Shown here piece after piece: positions 43,299-53,900 of a DNA stretch of 64,000 nt. The DNA comes from Clostridia bacterium. GTDB lineage: Bacteria > Bacillota > Clostridia > Oscillospirales > Acutalibacteraceae. Numbering within the stretch: position 1 is the first letter of the stretch; each line of letters begins with the position of its first letter. The DNA is taken from assembly GCA_017399175.1 (NCBI GenBank), contig JAFQEE010000042.1:149165-213164 (forward strand). The letters run 5' to 3'. The notes beneath the pieces are model-generated. The model was given only the letters and a program-made list of their open reading frames with translations. It had not been told where the DNA came from and ran no database searches. The position numbers and the translations under genes were made by a program.

Positions 43299-45792
43299 TG
43301 TTTTCCTCATCTTCACCGTATGCTTTATTAGCTCCGCCTTGAGCCAAAGCATTCATTTCATACCACTGTTGTTTAGAAACAAGAACCTTTCGTGGCTTTG
43401 CACCTTCATACGGACCTATAATACCATTTGCTTCAAGGTCATCAATAATTCTTGCAGCACGAGCATAACCCAGTTTAAGCTTTCTTTGAAGTAATGTTGT
43501 TGATGCTGATTGAGCCTCAATAACAACCTCAATTGCTTTTGGTAACATTTCATCTGCAGGTCCTTTTTCACCATCATCAGTTGATGATGTATCCTTCTTC
43601 TTAGAACCTGTTTGTGCGGCATTACGGTCGATTTCTTTCATAACACCATCATCATATGATGTCTGTTCCTGGTTTTTAATATAAGTAACAACATTTTCAA
43701 CTTCTTTGTCAGACAAATAGCAACCCTGAACACGAATTGGTTTTGGTATACCTACCGGATAATAAAGCATATCACCATTACCAAGAAGTTTTTCAGCACC
43801 AACAGAGTCAATGATTGTACGAGAGTCAACCTGTGATGAAACTGATAGTGAAATACGGCTTGGAATATTAGCTTTAATAATACCCGTAATGACATCAACA
43901 GACGGTCTTTGTGTAGCAATAACAAGGTGCATACCTGCCGCACGAGCCATCTGTGCAAGACGACAGATTGAATCTTCAACTTCGTTTGGTGCAGCCATCA
44001 TAAGGTCAGACAACTCATCAATAAAAATAACAATCTGTGGTAATTTTTTCTTGCCTTGACTTTCACAGACACTATTGTAACCTGAAATATCACGAACACT
44101 ATTTTCGGAAAACATTTTATATCGTGTAAGCATTTCAGTTACTGCCCATGCAAGAGCACCTGATGCTTTTCTTGGGTCAGAAACGACAGGAACAAGAAGA
44201 TGTGGAATACCATTATAAATTGTAAATTCAACCTGTTTAGGGTCAATCATCAAAAGTTTAACTTCATCAGGTGTTGCATTATAAAGAATACTTACAATCA
44301 TTGAGTTAAGACAAACAGATTTACCTGAGCCTGTTGTACCTGCAATAAGCAAGTGAGGCATTTTTACAAGGTCGGAATAAACAAATTCACCTGTAATATC
44401 CTTACCAAGTGCCACAGTTAATTTTGATTTAGCATTTTTATATGTTGGATGGTCGATAACTTCACGAAGTGTAACGGATTGGCGACTCTTATTCGGTACT
44501 TCAATACCAACAGCAGCCTTATTAGGAATAGGTGCTTCAATTCGAACACCTGATGCTGCAAGATTAAGTGCAATATCATCAGCCAAATTTGTAATTTTAC
44601 TGATTTTTACACCTGCTGCAGGTTGGATTTCATAACGAGTAACAGAAGGTCCACGAGAAACACCGACCAATCGTGTTGAAACACCAAAACTATTAAGTGT
44701 ATCAATCAACTTTCTTTCATTTAACTTTTGTTCACGCTCATAATCAGATAAATTGACATTACGTGGAAGATTTAATAAATCAATTGGTGGCATAACATAT
44801 TCTTTGACAGGATCGTTATTCCATTCTTCATCAGTATATTCATCATCTTCAGTGTTATTTGAATCATCAACATCTAATTTTATCTGTTCGGGTTCAGGTA
44901 AATCATTATTAATAATATCATCAAGATTTATAATGTTGTCATCTACCGTATTATCAACTGATTCGTCTGGGACTTTATCTGTAAAAAGTTCTTCACTGTT
45001 GATTGTTTCAAACGGAATAATGTCATCTTCTTGAATTGGTTGTTCTTTTTCAATAGGTAAATTTTTTTCTTCAGGAGATGGACCTAAATCAACATCAGGA
45101 TTGAATTCCTTTTTGCGTTTTTCGCGTTCAATTTTATTATGTTCCACTTTTTCACTATATTCACTTATTTTGTCACCAGTGAACTCACCTATCTTTTTAA
45201 CAGGTTTAGAAATACCGTTAAACAGATTAGCCAATGTTAGTCCTGTTATAACCATAACAAAAACAAATAAAAGAACAATTTGAATAATCATTGCAGCGAG
45301 CTTGCTTCCTCCGGTGATAAGGAGTGTAAGTCCGCCAAACAAAGCACCCCATACACCGCCACCAAGCATACTGCCATCAATATAATAGTAATTATATGCA
45401 TCTTTGATAGCTTCAAAATATGTACTGCCCGGAGCACATTGAGCAATATGTACAATACTACTGATAATTGTTATAAGAATACCTGCTTGTACAAACTTAG
45501 ATATTATGTTTTTATTTGTTTTATCAAGTGCAATAAAAACTGTAATAACGAGTAACAATAATGGGTAAATAAATGAGAAAAAGCCGAACAAACCGAACAT
45601 TAATGTACGGAAAGCTCCCCATGCTCCGCCTGCATCAATTACAGACAAACAAAACCAAAGAATTGAAACTGCAAATAAAATAACTGCAGTTAATTGCTTA
45701 TTAAGGACAAAAGTGTTTGATTGTCTTTTCTTTGAATTATTTACTTTTTTCTTGTTATTTGAATTTGTTGTTTTTCTTTTTTGCTGAGCCAT
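43288..45792 (-). CDS. DNA translocase FtsK/SpoIIIE
   Basis: Septal DNA pump moving chromosomes during division or sporulation. About four N-terminal membrane helices (residues 25-190) lead into an acidic, low-complexity linker (about 220-330) and the motor domain: Walker A GTTGSGKS near 485, Walker B FIDELSDLMM near 590. A winged-helix gamma domain closes the protein (AIEVVIEAQSASTTLLQRKLKLGYARAARI, about 755-785), which reads KOPS/SRS-type DNA signals. Length 834. In this sporulating lineage it may be FtsK, SpoIIIE or serve as both. Start ATG 45792 follows GGAGATGTGAAA. Confidence 0.95.
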   Translation of the reverse strand: MAQQKRKTTNSNNKKKVNNSKKRQSNTFVLNKQLTAVILFAVSILWFCLSVIDAGGAWGAFRTLMFGLFGFFSFIYPLLLLVITVFIALDKTNKNIISKFVQAGILITIISSIVHIAQCAPGSTYFEAIKDAYNYYYIDGSMLGGGVWGALFGGLTLLITGGSKLAAMIIQIVLLFVFVMVITGLTLANLFNGISKPVKKIGEFTGDKISEYSEKVEHNKIEREKRKKEFNPDVDLGPSPEEKNLPIEKEQPIQEDDIIPFETINSEELFTDKVPDESVDNTVDDNIINLDDIINNDLPEPEQIKLDVDDSNNTEDDEYTDEEWNNDPVKEYVMPPIDLLNLPRNVNLSDYEREQKLNERKLIDTLNSFGVSTRLVGVSRGPSVTRYEIQPAAGVKISKITNLADDIALNLAASGVRIEAPIPNKAAVGIEVPNKSRQSVTLREVIDHPTYKNAKSKLTVALGKDITGEFVYSDLVKMPHLLIAGTTGSGKSVCLNSMIVSILYNATPDEVKLLMIDPKQVEFTIYNGIPHLLVPVVSDPRKASGALAWAVTEMLTRYKMFSENSVRDISGYNSVCESQGKKKLPQIVIFIDELSDLMMAAPNEVEDSICRLAQMARAAGMHLVIATQRPSVDVITGIIKANIPSRISLSVSSQVDSRTIIDSVGAEKLLGNGDMLYYPVGIPKPIRVQGCYLSDKEVENVVTYIKNQEQTSYDDGVMKEIDRNAAQTGSKKKDTSSTDDGEKGPADEMLPKAIEVVIEAQSASTTLLQRKLKLGYARAARIIDDLEANGIIGPYEGAKPRKVLVSKQQWYEMNALAQGGANKAYGEDEENSEE

Positions 45793-45808
45793 TTTCACAT
45801 CTCCAAAA

Positions 45809-46669
45809 TTATAATCCTAAAATACTACAAATTATCGATACAACACCGATTGTAAGACAATAGAAACCAAAATATTTCCACATATCTTTTTTTAATATCC
45901 ATTGTAAAAGCTTAATACAACCAACACCGACAACTGCTGCAACAATAACACCAACAATTGTTGGTAAAGCTTCAAATTCAGCATTCATTTCAATTGCATC
46001 TTTTAATTCTACAATATTTGCAACGATAATTGCAGGAATTCCTAAAATAAAAGAATATTCAACCATATTAGACTTTGGTACACCACAAATCATTCCTGTT
46101 GAAATTGTTGAACCTGAACGGGAAACACCGGGAAATCCTGCAGCAATAGCCTGAGCAATACCAATTACAAATGCTTGAGGAGAATTTATCTCTTTATTAA
46201 GCTTGTTATTTTTTGAAATATATGTAGATGTCAACAATAAAACACCTGTAAATATGAAACAGAATCCTTCAAGTAAAATACTGTTATCTTCAGAAAATTG
46301 ACTAAGGTAATCCATTAATTTCATATCATTACCAACAGGAATCAGTAATAACAAAAGCGGAACACAAGATATAACAAACATTACAAGCATTTTCTTTTTA
46401 CCCGTAAGTTGTTTGAACTTGAATTTTCCTGTGAAAATATCTTTTAATAATGAAAAAGCTTCACCAATAAGTTCAAATATTGTTTTATAAAAAACTACAA
46501 AAACAGCAATCAGTGTTCCTAAATGAAGAAGTACAGAAAATAATAAAGAACCTTCACCACTTACTCCTAAAAAATGCTGAAATAACGATAAATGACCACT
46601 ACTTGAAACCGGTAAAAATTCTGTGACACCTTGAACAAAGCCGAGAATAATTGCTTTAATTAATGACAT
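45809..46669 (-). CDS. uppP: Undecaprenyl-diphosphatase UppP (BacA)
   Basis: Membrane phosphatase recycling undecaprenyl pyrophosphate to the monophosphate carrier for wall synthesis; overproduction gives bacitracin resistance. Eight to nine hydrophobic segments in 286 residues. The two conserved motifs are QGVTEFLPVSSSGHLSLFQ (residues about 12-30) and GFPGVSRSGSTIS near 180. I choose the second ATG (46669) since GAGGAG would directly abut the first (46678). First gene of a unit with ftsK and ygiQ. Confidence 0.96.
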   Translation of the reverse strand: MSLIKAIILGFVQGVTEFLPVSSSGHLSLFQHFLGVSGEGSLLFSVLLHLGTLIAVFVVFYKTIFELIGEAFSLLKDIFTGKFKFKQLTGKKKMLVMFVISCVPLLLLLIPVGNDMKLMDYLSQFSEDNSILLEGFCFIFTGVLLLTSTYISKNNKLNKEINSPQAFVIGIAQAIAAGFPGVSRSGSTISTGMICGVPKSNMVEYSFILGIPAIIVANIVELKDAIEMNAEFEALPTIVGVIVAAVVGVGCIKLLQWILKKDMWKYFGFYCLTIGVVSIICSILGL

Positions 46670-46749
46670 CAAATTCATCTCCTCAAATATATCGTAACAA
46701 TATATGAAATAAAAACAAAAATAATCATAATTACCTTTTTATCCTAAAT

Positions 46750-46778
46750 ATTGTATCATACGAAAAATAATATATCAA
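46750..46778 (-). promoter_or_regulatory. Sigma-A promoter of uppP-ftsK
   Basis: Minus strand TTGATA (46773-46778), a 17-base spacer and TACAAT (46750-46755) with an extended TG. The predicted start is about 75 bases from uppP. Confidence 0.6.
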
Positions 46779-46782
46779 TATT

Positions 46783-46871
46783 TTGTTAAAAATTCATTAT
46801 AAATTAAGTATATTTATATTGACAAAAATCTATCAATATAATAAAATTATAAAAGATTGTTAAAAAAATGA
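46783..46871 (+). promoter_or_regulatory. Promoter of the aconitase operon with Rex-like half-sites
   Basis: TTGACA (46819-46824), 17 bases and TAAAAT (46842-46847). TTGTTAA, the conserved half of the Rex operator (TTGTTAANNNNTTAACAA), occurs at 46783-46789 and 46857-46863, on either side of the promoter; the second half of each site is degenerate. Since rex is the third gene of the operon, autogenous Rex control is plausible but not shown. Confidence 0.45.
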
Positions 46872-46895
46872 AAAAGTCCAAGGAGTGATTTAAAT

Positions 46896-48827
46896 ATGGG
46901 TATGACAATCGGACAAAAACTTATAAAATCTCACCTTGTGAGTGGTGATATGACTCCGGGTAGTGAAGTTGGTCTTAAAATCGACCAGACATTAACACAA
47001 GATGCTACCGGTACAATGGCATATCTTGAACTCGAAGCAATGGGTATTGAACAGGTTAAAACTGAACTTTCAGTTGCTTATATTGACCATAACACATTAC
47101 AGACAGGTTTCGAAAATGCTGATGACCACAGATTTATTCAGAGTGTTGCAAAAAAACGCGGCATCAGATTTTCACGCCCAGGTAACGGTATCTGCCATCA
47201 GGTTCACCTTGAACGATTCGGTAAACCGGGTAAAACATTAATCGGTTCAGACAGCCATACACCAACCGGTGGTGGTATCGGTATGCTTGCTATGGGTGCC
47301 GGTGGTCTTGATGTTGCTGTTGCTATGGGTGGCGGTACATATTATATTACAATGCCGAAAATGGTTAGAGTAAACCTTACAGGAAAACTCAGTCCATGGG
47401 TTGCTGCTAAAGATGTTATCCTTGAAGTTCTTCGTATTATGACTGTCAAGGGTGGCGTTGGTAAAATTATAGAATACGGTGGCGAAGGTGTTGCTACACT
47501 TTCTGTTCCGGAAAGAGCTACTATCACAAACATGGGTGCTGAACTTGGTGCTACTACATCAGTATTTCCATCAGATGATGTTACAAAAGCATTCTTAAAA
47601 GCACAAGGCCGTGAAGAAGATTGGGTTGAACTTAAAGCTGATGAAGATGCAGTTTATGATGAAGTAATCGATATTGATTTATCATCACTTGCTCCTATGG
47701 CTGCTTGTCCTCATATGCCTGACAGAGTAAAATCAGTAACAGAAATCGGTAAAATCAAGGTTGACCAGGTTTGTATCGGTTCATGTACAAACTCATCACT
47801 TCTTGACATGATGAAGGTTGCTGCTATTCTTAAAGGCAAAACAGTTCATCCTGCAGTAAGCCTTTCAATTGCTCCCGGTTCAAAACAGGTTCTTAATATG
47901 ATTTCACAGAATGGTGCACTTTCTGATATGATTGACGCAGGTGCAAGAATTCTTGAAAGTGCTTGCGGTCCTTGTATCGGTATGGGTCAGTCCCCTAACT
48001 CAGCCGGTGTTTCTCTCAGAACATTCAACAGAAACTTTGAAGGTCGTTCAGGTACTGCTGATGCAGGAATTTACCTTGTAAGCCCTGAAGTAGCTGCAGC
48101 ATCTGCAATTACTGGCTATCTCACAGACCCAAGAGATTTAGGTGAATTCCCTGAAATCGTTCTTCCTGATGAATTTATTATCAATGACAATATGGTTGCA
48201 ATGCCTGCAACTCCTGAAGAGGCAAAAGATGTTGAGGTAATGTATGGACCAAACATTAAGCCATTCCCGACAAGTGAACCTATGGGTGACGATATTACTG
48301 CAAAAGCAGTTCTTAAGGTTGGTGACGATATTACAACTGACCATATTATGCCGGCCGGTGCTAAAATTCTTCCTTATCGTTCAAACATCCCATTCCTTTC
48401 ACAGTATTGTTTCGGTGTTTGTGATAAGACATTCCCTGAAAGGATTAAAGCAGAAGGAAAAGGTATTGTAATCGGCGGTTCTAACTACGGACAGGGCTCA
48501 TCTCGTGAACATGCTGCTCTTGTTCCACTTTATCTTGGTGTTAAAGCAGTAATCACAAAGTCATTTGCTCGTATTCACTGTGCAAACCTTATCAATGCAG
48601 GTATTCTTCCTCTTACATTCCAGAACGCAGATGACTATGATAAAATTTCACAGGGCGATGAATTAAGTCTTAAAGGCATTAAAGATGCGATTGTAAATAA
48701 TAAACCTGCTGTACTTGTTAACTTAACAAAAAATGAAGAATATGCTATCAATTATGACCTTTCACAGCGTCAGAAGAATATTATTCTTGCAGGTGGTTTG
48801 TTAAATTATACTAAAGAATCTTTCTAA
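46896..48827 (+). CDS. Aconitate hydratase (Aquifex-type)
   Basis: Isomerises citrate to isocitrate through a 4Fe-4S cluster. The 643-residue chain lies between LeuCD-like and long AcnA forms and matches the Aquifex-type aconitase family. Cluster ligands appear in CIGSCTNSS (about residue 300) and ESACGPCIGMGQSP (about 360). The substrate segment GSDSHTPTGGGIGMLAMGAGG is near 115, and the swivelling domain has IIGGSNYGQGSSREHAA-like IVIGGSNYGQGSSREHAA near 525. With isocitrate dehydrogenase next door it supplies 2-oxoglutarate for glutamate. No citrate synthase lies in the window. AAGGAGTGATTTAAAT precedes the ATG. Confidence 0.93.
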   Translation: MGMTIGQKLIKSHLVSGDMTPGSEVGLKIDQTLTQDATGTMAYLELEAMGIEQVKTELSVAYIDHNTLQTGFENADDHRFIQSVAKKRGIRFSRPGNGICHQVHLERFGKPGKTLIGSDSHTPTGGGIGMLAMGAGGLDVAVAMGGGTYYITMPKMVRVNLTGKLSPWVAAKDVILEVLRIMTVKGGVGKIIEYGGEGVATLSVPERATITNMGAELGATTSVFPSDDVTKAFLKAQGREEDWVELKADEDAVYDEVIDIDLSSLAPMAACPHMPDRVKSVTEIGKIKVDQVCIGSCTNSSLLDMMKVAAILKGKTVHPAVSLSIAPGSKQVLNMISQNGALSDMIDAGARILESACGPCIGMGQSPNSAGVSLRTFNRNFEGRSGTADAGIYLVSPEVAAASAITGYLTDPRDLGEFPEIVLPDEFIINDNMVAMPATPEEAKDVEVMYGPNIKPFPTSEPMGDDITAKAVLKVGDDITTDHIMPAGAKILPYRSNIPFLSQYCFGVCDKTFPERIKAEGKGIVIGGSNYGQGSSREHAALVPLYLGVKAVITKSFARIHCANLINAGILPLTFQNADDYDKISQGDELSLKGIKDAIVNNKPAVLVNLTKNEEYAINYDLSQRQKNIILAGGLLNYTKESF

Positions 48828-48839
48828 GGAGAAAACAAT

Positions 48840-50003
48840 ATGGAAAATCAGATTAAAGAAGCCGTTGCAAAGTTTGAAGTTCTTGTAAGAGAACAACTTG
48901 CACGAAATGAAAAAATTAAATCACAAAAAGAATTCCTTGATTTTGATAATCTTGATAAAATCATTATCGGTGTTTGTGGTGGTGACGGAATAGGTCCTAT
49001 TATTACAAAAGAATCAGCAAGAGTTCTTGAGTATATGCTTGCAGACGATGTAAAAGCAGGCAAAATCGAATTTAAAGTTATCGATGGTCTTACTATAGAA
49101 AACCGTGTTGCTGTTATGAAAGCAATTCCTGACGATGTTCTCGCAGAACTTAAGGAATGTCATGTAATTCTTAAAGGACCTACAACAACACCACAGGCCG
49201 GTGACCCATGGCCAAACATTGAAAGTGCTAATGTTGCAATGCGTAAGGAACTTGACCTTTTTGCTAATGTTCGTCCCGTTAAGGTTAAAGAACAAGGTAT
49301 TGACTGGACATTCTTCCGTGAGAATACAGAAGGTGCTTATGCAGTTGGTTCAAAAGGTGTTAATGTTACTGATGACCTTGCAATGGACTTTGTTGTTACT
49401 ACAACTGAAGGTACTGAAAGAATTGCAAAAATGGCATATGATTATGCAAAGAGAAACGGTAAAGAAAGAGTTTCTATTATCAATAAAGCAAATGTTATCA
49501 AGACTACTGATGGTAAATTCCTCAGAATATGTAAAGAAGTTGGTAAAGATTATCCTGAAATTACAACTGATGAATGGTATATTGACATTACAACAGCAAA
49601 GCTTATTGATGAAAAGAGAAGAAAAGACTTTAAAGTATTCATTCTTCCAAATCTTTATGGTGATATCATTACTGATGAAGCTGCTGAATTCCAGGGTGGC
49701 GTTGGTACTGCAGGTAGTGCCAACCTTGGTAAGAGATACGCAATGTTCGAAGCTATTCACGGTTCAGCACCTCGAATGATGCGTGAAGGCAGAGGTCAGT
49801 ATGCTGACCCATGCTCAATGCTTCGAGCAACAGTAATGCTTCTTTCACATATCGGTAAGCAGGAAGAAGCAGACAAGCTTGAAAGAGCTCTTGATATTTG
49901 TATGTTTGAAGAAAAGAAACTTACAATTACAGGTCGTGATAATGGTGCTACATGTAGTGAATTTGGCGACTATGTTATGGAAACTGTTAAAAAGCTTTCA
50001 TAA
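48840..50003 (+). CDS. Isocitrate dehydrogenase-like (isocitrate/isopropylmalate dehydrogenase family)
   Basis: A 387-residue beta-decarboxylating dehydrogenase. GVCGGDGIGPII (about residue 43) is the cofactor-region start, RENTEGAYAVGSKGV is near 158, and the metal-binding aspartates sit in LYGDIITDEAAEFQGGVGTAGSANLG near 280. Its adjacency (12 bases) to aconitase favours isocitrate over isopropylmalate. NAD versus NADP use cannot be settled by eye, though lack of the long NADP-type insertions suggests NAD. AAGGAGAAAACAAT precedes the start. Confidence 0.88.
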   Translation: MENQIKEAVAKFEVLVREQLARNEKIKSQKEFLDFDNLDKIIIGVCGGDGIGPIITKESARVLEYMLADDVKAGKIEFKVIDGLTIENRVAVMKAIPDDVLAELKECHVILKGPTTTPQAGDPWPNIESANVAMRKELDLFANVRPVKVKEQGIDWTFFRENTEGAYAVGSKGVNVTDDLAMDFVVTTTEGTERIAKMAYDYAKRNGKERVSIINKANVIKTTDGKFLRICKEVGKDYPEITTDEWYIDITTAKLIDEKRRKDFKVFILPNLYGDIITDEAAEFQGGVGTAGSANLGKRYAMFEAIHGSAPRMMREGRGQYADPCSMLRATVMLLSHIGKQEEADKLERALDICMFEEKKLTITGRDNGATCSEFGDYVMETVKKLS

Positions 50004-50015
50004 GAGGAGTTTATT

Positions 50016-50651
50016 ATGATTAGAAATGATGGCGTTTCAAACTCTGTTATTAAGCGTCTTCCAAGATATTATAGATTTTTAGGAGAATTAAAGAAGCAAG
50101 GTGTTGTCAGAATTTCTTCAAAAGATTTATCACAAAAAATGGGCTTTACCGCGTCACAGATTCGTCAGGATTTGAACTGTTTTGGCGGTTTTGGTCAACA
50201 GGGATACGGATATAATATCGAAAGTCTTTATAATGAAATCGGTAAAATCCTTGGTGTTAATAAAACAAGAAAAGCAATTCTTATCGGTGCAGGTAATCTT
50301 GGAAAAGCAGTAGCATTACATATGGCATTTGAAGAAAGAGGCTTTAATCTTATCGGTGTTTTTGATAAGAACAAGGCTTTGGTTGGACAGATGCTTCGCG
50401 GATTACCAATAAGACATATTGACGATTTGTTTGATTTTTGTAAGGACAACTCCCCTTCTGTTGCAGTATTGTGTATTTCAAGTCCTGCTGCAGAAGAATT
50501 GGCACCACAACTTGTTGATTTGGGAATTAAAGGTTTTTGGAATTTCAGTCACTATGATATTTCAGTAAATCATCCTGATGTCGCAGTTGAAAATGTTCAT
50601 TTAAGTGAAAGTTTAATGACATTGAGTTATCATGTAAGTAATATGGAATAA
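50016..50651 (+). CDS. rex: Redox-sensing transcriptional repressor Rex
   Basis: NADH-sensing repressor of fermentative and reductive genes. An N-terminal winged helix (residues about 10-70, LSQKMGFTASQIRQDLNCFGGFGQQGYGY) precedes a Rossmann domain with the NADH loop LIGAGNLGKAVALH near 88. The C-terminal LVDLGIKGFWNFSHYDI is characteristic. Length 211 is standard. It is last in the aconitase-IDH-rex operon, unusual as a partner for TCA-type genes. An AGGAG ribosome site is present. Confidence 0.96.
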   Translation: MIRNDGVSNSVIKRLPRYYRFLGELKKQGVVRISSKDLSQKMGFTASQIRQDLNCFGGFGQQGYGYNIESLYNEIGKILGVNKTRKAILIGAGNLGKAVALHMAFEERGFNLIGVFDKNKALVGQMLRGLPIRHIDDLFDFCKDNSPSVAVLCISSPAAEELAPQLVDLGIKGFWNFSHYDISVNHPDVAVENVHLSESLMTLSYHVSNME

Positions 50652-50657
50652 AAAAGT

Positions 50658-50679
50658 AAGGCGTGGAAAACCACGCCTT
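50658..50679. terminator. Terminator between rex and the FTR-like gene
   Basis: AAGGCGTGG (50658-50666) pairs with CCACGCCTT (50671-50679), followed by TAATCTTTT on the plus strand and preceded by an A-run, so it may work in both directions. Confidence 0.75.
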
Positions 50680-50879
50680 TAATCTTTTGATTTATAATAT
50701 AATTTACAGTGACAATAGCCTTCAAAATCAGGGTCTGCCATTTGTTGTTTGAATTCTTCGCAAATGCATTTGTATTCCGGGAGTTTTTGTAATCTGCAAG
50801 GACAATATCCGTCTTTCTTTTTAAGTCCTTCTTTAATCTTTGCTACTATTTCCTTATTTTCATTAAGTCTTACTGACAT
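50679..50879 (-). CDS. Small ferredoxin-thioredoxin reductase catalytic-subunit-like protein
   Basis: A 66-residue protein with three cysteine pairs: CPC at 26-28, CIC at 38-40 and CHC at 56-58 (GYCHCKLYYK). Six cysteines with closing CHC and CPC are the signature of the FTR catalytic chain, which holds a 4Fe-4S cluster next to a redox disulfide. Pair spacing (9 and 15 residues) differs from the plant enzyme (16 and 8), and the protein is short, so its partner and exact chemistry are open. It is monocistronic with its own promoter and a GAGGTGATTTT ribosome site. Confidence 0.75.
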   Translation of the reverse strand: MSVRLNENKEIVAKIKEGLKKKDGYCPCRLQKLPEYKCICEEFKQQMADPDFEGYCHCKLYYKSKD

Positions 50880-50896
50880 AAAATCACCTCACAAAA

Positions 50897-50925
50897 ATTA
50901 TAATATATACTGCCAAGAAAAGCAA
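50897..50925 (-). promoter_or_regulatory. Probable promoter of the FTR-like gene
   Basis: Minus strand TTGCTT (50920-50925), a 17-base spacer and TATAAT (50897-50902). The -35 box abuts the terminator of the purine operon. Confidence 0.5.
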
Positions 50926-50953
50926 TAACCCAAGGCTATATACCTTGGGTTAT
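50925..50953 (-). terminator. Terminator of the purine operon
   Basis: ATAACCCAAGG (50925-50935) pairs with CCTTGGGTTAT (50943-50953), an 11-bp perfect stem with a 7-base loop just after the purL stop, followed on the minus strand by TGCTTTTCTT. Confidence 0.75.
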
Positions 50954-50968
50954 ATTTATGATGTTAAA

Positions 50969-53900
50969 TTATTTGTTAAAATACTTAACAGCTGCTTCAA
51001 ACATACGAATATCGTATTCACCCGGTACATTCTTATAAAGACCGTCACCGATACGCTCACTGTGTCCCATCTTACCGAATACACGACCGTCAGGTGATGT
51101 AATACCTTCAATTGCACACAATGAACCATTTGGATTGAAATCAATATTTGATGTTGCATTACCTTGGAGGTCAACATACTGTGTAGCAATCTGTCCGTTA
51201 GCAGCAAGTTCTGCAATTAATTCAGGAGAAGCAAGGAACTTACCTTCACCGTGAGAGATTGGAACATTTACAACATCGCCAACATTCATAAGGCTGAGCC
51301 ATGGAGATTTTGTAGATGCAATTCGTGTGTGAACAATTCTGCTCTGGTGACGACTGATGTTATTGAATGTAAGAGTAGGACAATTTTCATCAGTGTCAAT
51401 AATCTTTCCGTAAGGAACAAGGCCAAGCTTGATAAGAGCCTGGAAACCGTTACAGATACCGCACATAAGACCATCACGATTATCAAGAAGGTCAGTAACA
51501 GCTTCTTTAACTGCAGGGTTACGGAAGAATGCGGTAATAAATTTAGCCGAACCATCAGGTTCATCACCGCCTGAGAATCCACCAGGAATGAAAATCATCT
51601 GACTTTCTCTTACTTTTGCAGAGAAGCCTTCAACACTTCTTGCAACATCATCAGCAGTAAGGTTTCTTATTACAAAGATTTCAGCCTCACCACCTGCTTT
51701 TTCAACAGCACGAGCAGAATCGTATTCACAGTTGGTGCCCGGGAATACAGGAATAAGCACTTTTGGCTTAGCAACTTTATTTGCCGGAGCAGCACTACAT
51801 TTACCGTCAAAAGAGTATGTAGGAATTTCGCCCTTATCTTCTTTAGCTTTAGTAGGATATACATCTTCAAGAGTTGCAGTATGCAATTCATAAAGTTCTT
51901 CTATTGTTGCACTATCATTTTCAAGCTTAATAACAGGTTCGACAGTAGTCGTACCGATTTTCATTACACCCGGAATATCAACATCTTCAGTAAGTTCTGC
52001 AACAATGAAGCCCCACATACCAAGATGCCAGTTTTCTTTAAGTTCTGCAGATGAAGTAAAGCCGATATTATTACCAAATGACATCTTCATTACTGCTTCA
52101 CCAATACCATGCTCAACTGCCCATGAAGCCTTTACCTTGCCTTCTTTACAAAGTTTGTGGAATGCTTCCCAAGTAGTTTTAAGGCTGTCAGCACTCTCAT
52201 CAACTGCACCAAAGAGATATACCGGATGATTAGCCTCTTTGAATTCTGGACTAATAACATCCTGCTTTTTAATTGGAGCAATAGCAAATGAAATAAGTGT
52301 TGGAGGTACATCTAAATCAAGGAATGTACCTGACATTGAGTCCTTACCGCCGATAGCAGCTGCATTTAATTCAAGCTGTGCATCAAATGCACCGAGAAGT
52401 GCAGCAAATGGCTTGCCCCAACGTTCAGGTTCAGTTCTAAGTCTTTCAAAAAATTCCTGTAATGTAAGATATGCAAGTTTATAGTCACAACCTGCTGCAA
52501 CAAGCTTTGCAACAGAGTTGTAAATTGCAGAGTGAGCACCTGTGTATGGGTCAACTGAAAGGAGGTCAGGGTCACAACCCCAGCTGAATACACTTGCCTG
52601 GTCTGTTTCCTGACCAGGAAGAACAGGTAATACTGCAGCCATAGACTGAGTAGGAGTAAGCTGACGCTTACCACCATAAGGCATTACAACGCTTCCTGCA
52701 CCAATAGTTGAGTCAAAGCGTTCAACAAGACCTCTCTGGCTTGCTGTACGAAGGTCAGAAGCCATTTCGCGTAATGAACTGTACATAGCCTTACTTAATA
52801 CTGAAAGGTCTTTTTCTGTAACTGTAACATTTGAATGCTTAATCGCACCGTTTGTATCAAGAAACGCACGGCTAAGATTAGCAATGATGTTGCCTTTCCA
52901 TTTCATTACCATACGTTCTTCTTCTGTAACAACAGCAACACGATATGCTTCAAGGTTTTCTTCTTGAGCATATGCAATAAATTTATCAGCATCTTCAGCC
53001 GCTACAACAACTGCCATACGTTCCTGTGATTCAGAAATAGCAATTTCTGTTCCGTCAAGACCTTCATATTTTTTGCGTACTGCGTCAAGGTCAATCTGAA
53101 GACCAGGAGCAAGTTCACCGATAGCAACAGATACACCACCTGCACCAAAGTCATTACAACGCTTAATTAAACGAGTAACTTCTGCATTACGGAAAAGTCT
53201 CTGAATTTTTCTTTCTTCTGGAGCATTACCCTTCTGAACTTCAGATGCCATCGTAGTAAGTGATTTCATATTGTGGCTCTTGGATGAACCTGTAGCACCA
53301 CCGATACCGTCACGACCTGTACGCCCACCAAGAAGTACAATTACGTCACCGGGTGCAGGACGTTCACGACGAACATTATAAGCAGGAGCAGCAGCAACTA
53401 CTGCACCACATTCCATACGCTTTGCAACAAAGCCTTCATGATATATTTCTGCAACATGACCTGTAGCAAGACCAATCTGATTACCATAAGAAGAATAACC
53501 TGCAGCTGCTGTCTGGCAAATTTTACGCTGAGGAAGTTTACCGGATAAAGTTTCAGCAATGGTTTTTCTTGGGTCACCTGCACCTGTTACACGCATAGCC
53601 TGATGAACATATGCACGACCTGAAAGAGGGTCACGAATACAACCACCGATACATGTAGCAGCACCACCGAATGGTTCAATTTCTGTAGGATGGTTATGAG
53701 TTTCATTTTTAAACATAAGAAGCCAATCCTGGTCTTCACCATTTACAGTTGCTGTAACATGGATAGAACAAGCATTGATTTCTTCGCTTTCGTCAAGTTC
53801 AGGAAGAAGTCCGCGTTTTTTTAGTGTCTTTGTACCGATTGTTGCAATATCCATCAAAGTTTGAGGACGAGCTGCTGCTTTTTCTTCACCATAGACCTCA

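Noticed and set aside
49201-49779. 192-codon frame within the isocitrate dehydrogenase gene
   Set aside because: Out-of-frame shadow with biased Leu/Gln content; the dehydrogenase frame is conserved throughout.
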